Shown piece by piece: positions 59,155-64,000 of a DNA stretch of 64,000 nucleotides. Made by a program: the position numbers and the translations under genes. Location: positions 35,237,264 through 35,301,263 of the forward strand of contig OZ020269.1 in NCBI GenBank assembly GCA_963971225.1, read 5' to 3'. Source of the DNA: Melieria omissa. Taxonomy: Eukaryota > Arthropoda > Insecta > Diptera > Ulidiidae. Position 1 is the stretch's first letter. Every line of letters begins with the position of its first letter. Under the pieces are notes generated by a model that had not been told where the DNA came from, ran no database searches, and saw only the letters and a list, made by a program, of their open reading frames with translations.

Positions 59155-60630
59155 ATAGGTTTCAAACTTACTATCTTCAATTTCTACATCCCCCCTCAAC
59201 AATCGTTCACTGCTCAACAAATTGTCGCTGCTCTGCGCCAAACAAGTCCGCCATATGTCATTACAGGGGATTTTAACGCCTGGAGCCCCTTATGAGGGTC
59301 CAATACCTGTAATAATAGAGGACGTAACTTAGAAGACATGATCCTGCGTCAGAATCTCGTAGTATTGAACGATGGCTTGGCTACCCATTTTTCCACACAT
59401 AGCACATTCACTCATGTAGACATCACCTTGTACTCTGCTCAACTCACAACGAAATGCGCCTGGCGATTACTTGATAATCTCCATGGCAGCGACCATTTTC
59501 CTGTACTCGTTGAAATCATGGGCCATATTCGATTTGAAAAAACTAAGCCAAAACGTAAATTCAAGACTGACGAAGCTGATTGGAACAAGTTTGAAGCTCT
59601 GTGTGAACTGAAAAACGCTATTTCTAGTGCGTCCAACAACATCAACCAAGAAGCTTCAAACTTAAGTAAAATCATTAGACATGCTGCCAATGTCGCCATT
59701 CCGCAAACCAAGACAATCTACACCAAAGCCTCAATATCCTGGTGGAATAGCAATTTGGACGGTCTGAAGGTTGATAAGCAAGCAAAATGGCATAACTTCA
59801 AACGTCTTAGATCTAACGGGAACTTAATCGCGTATAAAAAAGCGAATGCGTTATTTAGGAAAGCCATGAAAGCTGCAAAGGCATTAAGCCTTGAAAAATT
59901 AACCTCGCGAATTTCCCCAGAATCAAGCTTAAAAAAGATATGGTCCGATATCAACAGACTAACTGGCAGGAAAACCACAAACACCATAAAATCAATAAAC
60001 GTAGGCACAAATATTATAACTGCGTCGGCAGATATAGCAAATTCGTTTGCCACCACATGGTCTCACCTGTCCAGCGACAGTAATTTTCCGCAAGAATTCT
60101 CTGCAAAAAAATCGTCCACCCTCCAAACCAACTTTAACTTCAATTCCCTATCCCTATCCTAGAATCCAAAATTACAATTATCGAGCTTTAATATGCCCTG
60201 TGTAGTGCCAAAGGCAAAACGCCTGGTTTCGATCGCATATCATATCCAATGCTCAACCATCTTCCGCCACCGCTGAAAACTAGGCTAACCAATTTATATA
60301 ACGACATTTTCGACAAAGGCATTTATCCCCAAACTTGGCGCACTGACGTCATACTACCAATACCAAAACCAAACAAACCTGCAGCAGAAATATCCAGTTA
60401 TAGACCCAAAAAATGTAACCACCCATAATCAAGTGGCACTTAAATGAAAACAAAACACTCTCGATGTACTGTTACATCTGCAACACTATGTGTCAACTGC
60501 TCTTTCCAGTAAAAATCATGTCACACTCCTGTGCACTGATTTCGAAAAAGCTTTTTACCGCATCGGCATACATATCGTACTGCAACAGCTCGCAACATGG
60601 AAAGTTGGTCCAGAAACCTTTAATTTTATT
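59155..60630 (+). pseudogene. LINE ORF2, endonuclease C-terminal part and start of reverse transcriptase
   Basis: FNFYIPPQQSFTAQQIVAAL, then YVITGDFNAWSP (the GDFNA motif), then LEDMILRQNLVVLNDG and THFSTHSTFTHVDITL, then GSDHFPVLVEI (the SDHFP motif) complete the endonuclease. A stop interrupts it near 59293. The linker follows, then KTPGFDRISYPMLNHLP, then TWRTDVILPIPKP and SSYRP of the reverse transcriptase, then FEKAFYRIGIHIVLQQL near 60540, where the usual DFEKAFD catalytic motif has Tyr for the second Asp. Frames change at about 60160 and 60400. Confidence 0.75.
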
Positions 60631-60632
60631 AA

Positions 60633-61359
60633 GGGGAGGTTCTTTCAAATTTTTTTGAAAAAATCGCGTTTTTTTCACATAAAATGAAAGCTGTATGTCC
60701 GTAGAATATGTGTACGAAAGGATTTTTCGATACGATCGCCTTGTCCGCACACGAGTTTGTTTCTTCTACAGTGTTTTCCCCAGTTTTTGCCCGGAGCTGC
60801 TATCTTTCAACACGTTTTTCTCGAAACCACGTTTTCCATCTGAATTTCAAGGATATCTCTTGATCTATTGTTCTAATTTCCTTAATCTAAAGCATGTTTG
60901 AAAGGTGATAATTTTCTGTATGGCTTATACCTAAAACGAGCATAAGTTACTATTAAATTGTTATTTATAATTAAGGTTTAATAACAAAAAAAGTGGCAAA
61001 AAAAACTTTTTTTTTCGAGCGTTCACATTTTAGTTAATTTTTGGTCAAAAATCATTATAGTTAGGTATAAGCCATAGAAAATTTCATCTACTTTCATTAA
61101 AAAAAAACATTTTCATTTCAGATTACTACAAGAGGCTGTAGGCTTGAAATTCGGAGACGAGATTTTTCAGGCAGTGATCGACGAAAGCCGCCATTTTTCA
61201 GCCACCATTTTGAATTTTGTTACAAAAAATATATCATATTATTATATAATAAAATACCCATTCAACCGTCAAAACCGGATGTTTCTATGTTTTTTCATCA
61301 TGCCACAAATCATTTCCAAACTTAGGCCTTTTTTTGGCCAAATTTGAAAGAACCTCCCC
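60633..61359. mobile_element. TTAA-flanked TIR element (727 bp) inside the LINE RT
   Basis: TTAA at 60629-60632 and 61360-61363. Both ends read GGGGAGGTTCTTTCAAATTT inward (20 of 20). Joining the flanks at one TTAA gives an unbroken RT frame (FNFIK-AFLTNRQFRV), so the empty site can be read directly. No coding capacity. Confidence 0.9.
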
Positions 61360-61363
61360 TTAA

Positions 61364-61650
61364 GGCTTTTTTGACCAATCGCCAGTTCCGAGTCACAATC
61401 AACTCAACTTTCTCTAACACATTTCCGCTCCACAATGGGATCCCCCAAGGGTCCCCACTATCCGTCATACTATTCATCACTGCTTTTGATCAATTTAGCA
61501 AAATTATTAAAAACAACAACAAAATTGAGCATTCGATCTACGCCGATGATGCCATAATCTTCTCAAAATTTAACGATAACGTGATAACAAAACAAACATT
61601 CACTGACATTTTAAATGAAGTTAACAAATAGAGCAAAATTTCAGGTGCCA
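61364..61650 (+). pseudogene. LINE reverse transcriptase core
   Basis: Reads AFLTNRQFRVTINS, then FPLHNGIPQGSPLSVILFI (the GIPQGSPLS motif) and IYADDAIIFSKF (the YADD catalytic pair), ending at a TAG at 61629 after NEVNK. Downstream SGANLCLEKCKM continues the usual order before the next insertion. The YADD box is intact, but the surrounding element is dead. Confidence 0.85.
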
Positions 61651-61762
61651 ATCTCTGTTTAGAGAAATGTAAAATGTTATATATCTGTAAAAAAAAAACG
61701 AGTGTGCTTATGACCACACGACTGAAGTGAAACTTCTTTCGCTCCATCTGTATGTATATATA

Positions 61763-63363
61763 CAGTATTTGTCCATTGAATTACGAACGGTGGGAAAATA
61801 TCCAACATTTTGACTTTGAAGCTGAATAAATTGAAAACTATTTCAAATAAATTAACAAAATACGATTTAATTTATTCATATTATTCATATTATTTATATT
61901 TTTTTATATTCCCTTAAATTTTAAAGTGTATAGATTTAATATTTTGTTGCCCCGCCCCTGTTTTTCAATAAAGCTTTTATTCTATCGGGAATACTGCGAA
62001 TGCAAGCATCAATCATTATTTTTAAATCGGCATCATTTGCCCACACATCTTTGATGTTTTCTTTAAAAATTTCAATTGTAGTATTTTGTCGCTGATAGAC
62101 CTTCGTTTGAGATAAGCCCATCAATTCTCTATCGGGTTAAAGTCCAGAGAATTGCCGGGCCACGGTAGCAAGTCCAAGTCCAACGAATTTATGTGGTTAA
62201 TACTAGCTCTGGCTGTGTGGCAAGGCGCCCCGTGTTGCATAAAAGTATATTCTCCCGCTGGACCTTCACTGGTAATGCAACTCCACATCTTTACCGCGGG
62301 GGGATGTTTGATTGTGGGAAGAGTGCAGGCATCAGAAAATCGTTCTCCCACCCTTCTTCGTGCAAAATTCGCCACTTCTTTCACCGCCTCCCGACGGCAT
62401 TCGTCACTGAAGATGACCTATGAAAATGAAAGAAATATTTAATTTCAAAATGTTCGTTTTTACAGATAAATCACATCAAAAAATATATGCTCTGTAACTT
62501 ATCTTGTTTCAATAGCTCGAATCGTAATCCTTGTGAAGTTGTGCCCACAAAAAACGCCGTCGCCGCATCTTTACCGTTAATTTAGGCTTTTTGACTGGCT
62601 TTCTGTACTCTAAGCCGTTTCCATAAAGACGTCTGCGTAGAGTATGATGCGATATCTCAACACCATAGTTTCTAACCTCATTCCAAATGCTCAGGAACGT
62701 TGCGGTTCGAACTTCTAAGGCTTTTCGCACAATCAAGCGGTCCTCTCTAGCAGTGGTCTTCCGGTTTCCTTTGCAATTTTGGCCATTACTCCGAAAAATG
62801 CCGGCATCGACAAGTGCCTCATTGTATTTTTTGCTATTGCAGCAACTGAAGTTATTGACATTTCCACAATTCTGGCTATTTTGGAAATTGTCACACCCCC
62901 TTCTTTGAGAAGAGCCACAACTTGCATCTTTTTTCGACTTTTATTAGGCGTTTTTACCCATTTTCTTCTGGAAACACTTTAGTTATAGAACTATCGCGTT
63001 TCGGATGCACGTAACTAAAACTGCAATTTTTTTTACATACGTTTGTTCTCAAAACTAGCAATAACCCCGTTCAATAAAAAATTTAACCACTATTTCGATC
63101 TTCGACTGATTTCACTGACTTCACACGCGATAACACATCAAGAACGAATGACTGAAATTTACAGCTTTGACAACATTAGTATTCCTTACGCCCTCGATCG
63201 AAAAGTAGGCGGATCTTAGATTTTAAAATCAAAGCCTAAATACTTAAAATAATGTATGCAAAGCCAAATGCTTAATTTTTATTTTTTTTATAGTGAAAAA
63301 TCTTCATAGAAAGTGAATATCATGAAAATTTTTCCTCGTTCGTAATTCAATGGACAGATACTG
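61763..63363 (-). mobile_element. Tc1-like element, defective (1601 bp)
   Basis: CAGTATTTGTCCATTGAATT (left) and CAGTATCTGTCCATTGAATT (right, reversed) with TA on both sides. The minus strand carries the transposase: helix-turn-helix parts (VVALLKEGGVTISKIARIVE; FLSIWNEVRNYGVEISHHTL), RRRFLWAQLHKDYDSSY, then a break, VIFSDECRREA (first Asp) and QHGAPCHTA, LPWPGNSLDFNPIEN (Glu). The second catalytic Asp of the usual QDNAPCH is His here, and the segment between WSC and QHG is shortened. The break at about 62400-62520 looks like an old intron (acceptor TTTCATAG). This copy is inactive. Confidence 0.85.
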
Positions 63364-63627
63364 TATATATATGTGTGTGTACAATATATACATGTATGTA
63401 CATACAAATATATTAATTTTCTACAAATATTTAAATTTATTTTATGTTTTCATTGGTAAATTAATATTTTTGCATAGATCTTTTATTTTCGTAAAGAAAA
63501 GAAAGTGTGCGCGCGCACTGCTCTCTCTTGCTCCTACACTGTGATACACACAATAGGCCTGCAGTGTGCTTAGATATACGGAACGTATTTGGCTATGAGA
63601 GGAACTGCTGTCTCTTGCTTATATCCC

Positions 63628-63815
63628 CCACTCAACTCCCGTTCGCCTCGCCCGATCACACTTTTCGTAACGCTTACGTCACACGTTCGCCAGCTTACTC
63701 CCCATGCCAAGCGTACGTAAACCACTCAACTTCCGTTCACCTCGCCCGATCACACTTTTCGTAACGCTTACGTCACGCGTTTGCCAGCTTACTCCCCATG
63801 CCAAGCGTGCGTAAA
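63628..63815 (+). repeat. Two tandem copies of a 94-bp unit
   Basis: Units 63628-63721 and 63722-63815 share CGCCCGATCACACTTTTCGT, AACGCTTACGTCAC and CCAGCTTACTCCCCATGCC, with a handful of differences. They sit in the right arm of the 61724-63828 element. Confidence 0.8.
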
Positions 63816-63869
63816 GAAGTTTCACTTCAAAAAACTTGTAGTCAGTGACTACTAGTCACTTTAATTTAA

Positions 63870-64000
63870 CATATAATAATGTTAATATCAAATTGGTAAA
63901 CCACGTAAAAATACTAGGCATTACAATAGACTCTAAGTTTAGTTTTAAGCAACATTATTTAGAATTAAGAAAAGACCTAGTTGCCAGGCTCAACCTTATC
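63870..64000 (+). pseudogene. LINE ORF2, C-terminal part of RT
   Basis: Reads NIKLVNHVKILGITIDSKFS then FKQHYLELRKDLVARLNLI to the window edge. The block LGITIDSKFSF is the conserved thumb-side motif of LINE reverse transcriptases (LG...D..L.F). The remainder lies beyond the window. Confidence 0.75.

Larger units (their letters stand above)
61724..63828. mobile_element. TIR element in the LINE, host of a nested Tc1
   Basis: GAAGTGAAACTTCTTT at 61724-61739 and its perfect reverse complement at 63813-63828 bound the unit. Without the nested Tc1 (61763-63363) it is only about 500 bp and contains a 94-bp tandem repeat at its right side. No target duplication was clear and it has no coding capacity. 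Confidence 0.6.
56070..64000 (+). mobile_element. Non-LTR retrotransposon (LINE), dead and heavily interrupted; runs off the window
   Basis: The parts in order are ORF1 (56250-57285), the start of ORF2 endonuclease (57520-57770), the rest of the endonuclease (59155-59520), the reverse transcriptase N-terminal part (59530-60630), the catalytic core (61364-61650) and a later piece (63870-64000). Motifs are given in the separate entries. Insertions lie at 57771-58541, 58547-58840, 58909-59149, 60633-61359 and 61724-63828. Without them the coding DNA would be about 4 kb, with frameshifts and stops of its own. The layout of ORF1 zinc knuckles, APE endonuclease and RT fits the jockey/I group. Confidence 0.85.

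Overview
The window is a piece of an AT-rich insect nuclear genome, most likely a higher fly (Diptera). Genes have introns with GT/AG (once GC/AG) borders, and the intergenic and intronic space is packed with mobile elements. Four conserved genes read clearly. They are an aldehyde dehydrogenase of the ALDH3 type (Aldh-III, + strand, coding 10307-23705), the p97 cofactor p47 (+, 32214-33769), a glycosyltransferase-92-like type II membrane protein (-, 34430-35734) and spenito/nito (RBM15-like, +, 41945-44380). I expect Aldh-III and p47 to be neighbours in Drosophila too; this is from memory and fits a fly. A tephritid-like fly is my guess, not something proven here.

Layout. 1-10 kb: a mariner fragment at the edge, a possible noncoding first exon, a TTAA-flanked piggyBac-like element, an unexplained set of mini-exons, and a decayed DUF4780-type retroelement reading frame. 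10.3-23.8 kb: Aldh-III. Its most striking feature is three alternative versions of one internal exon, each exactly 116 nt, with the same phase and the same protein framework. A hAT-like element sits between two of them. 23.9-32 kb: a transposon graveyard with a Harbinger element, a second TTAA element, Helentron-like (HINE) copies, a DD37E-type Tc1/mariner inserted in one HINE, and a foldback element. 32-36 kb: p47 and the GT92-like gene converge on a shared palindromic poly(A) region. 36-41 kb: a SANT-carrying TIR element, a LINE RNase H fragment, a TA-flanked MITE and a tRNA-derived SINE. 41.9-46 kb: nito and its long 3' flank. 46-55.7 kb: a nest of decayed Tc1/mariner copies, a probable solo LTR, and a roughly 5 kb terminal-inverted-repeat element with many subterminal repeats. 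That element contains a TTAA element and a TA element that has jumped into another copy of itself. 56-64 kb: a full-width but dead non-LTR retrotransposon (ORF1 zinc knuckles, endonuclease, reverse transcriptase), broken by at least six later insertions, one nested in another.

The host genes are unrelated in pathway: Aldh-III oxidises fatty and aromatic aldehydes, p47 steers p97/VCP, the GT92-like protein is a Golgi-type enzyme, and nito is an m6A-writer and splicing cofactor. No viral genome, CRISPR array, rRNA or intact tRNA gene was seen. Everything was read by eye from the sequence; no database search was run.
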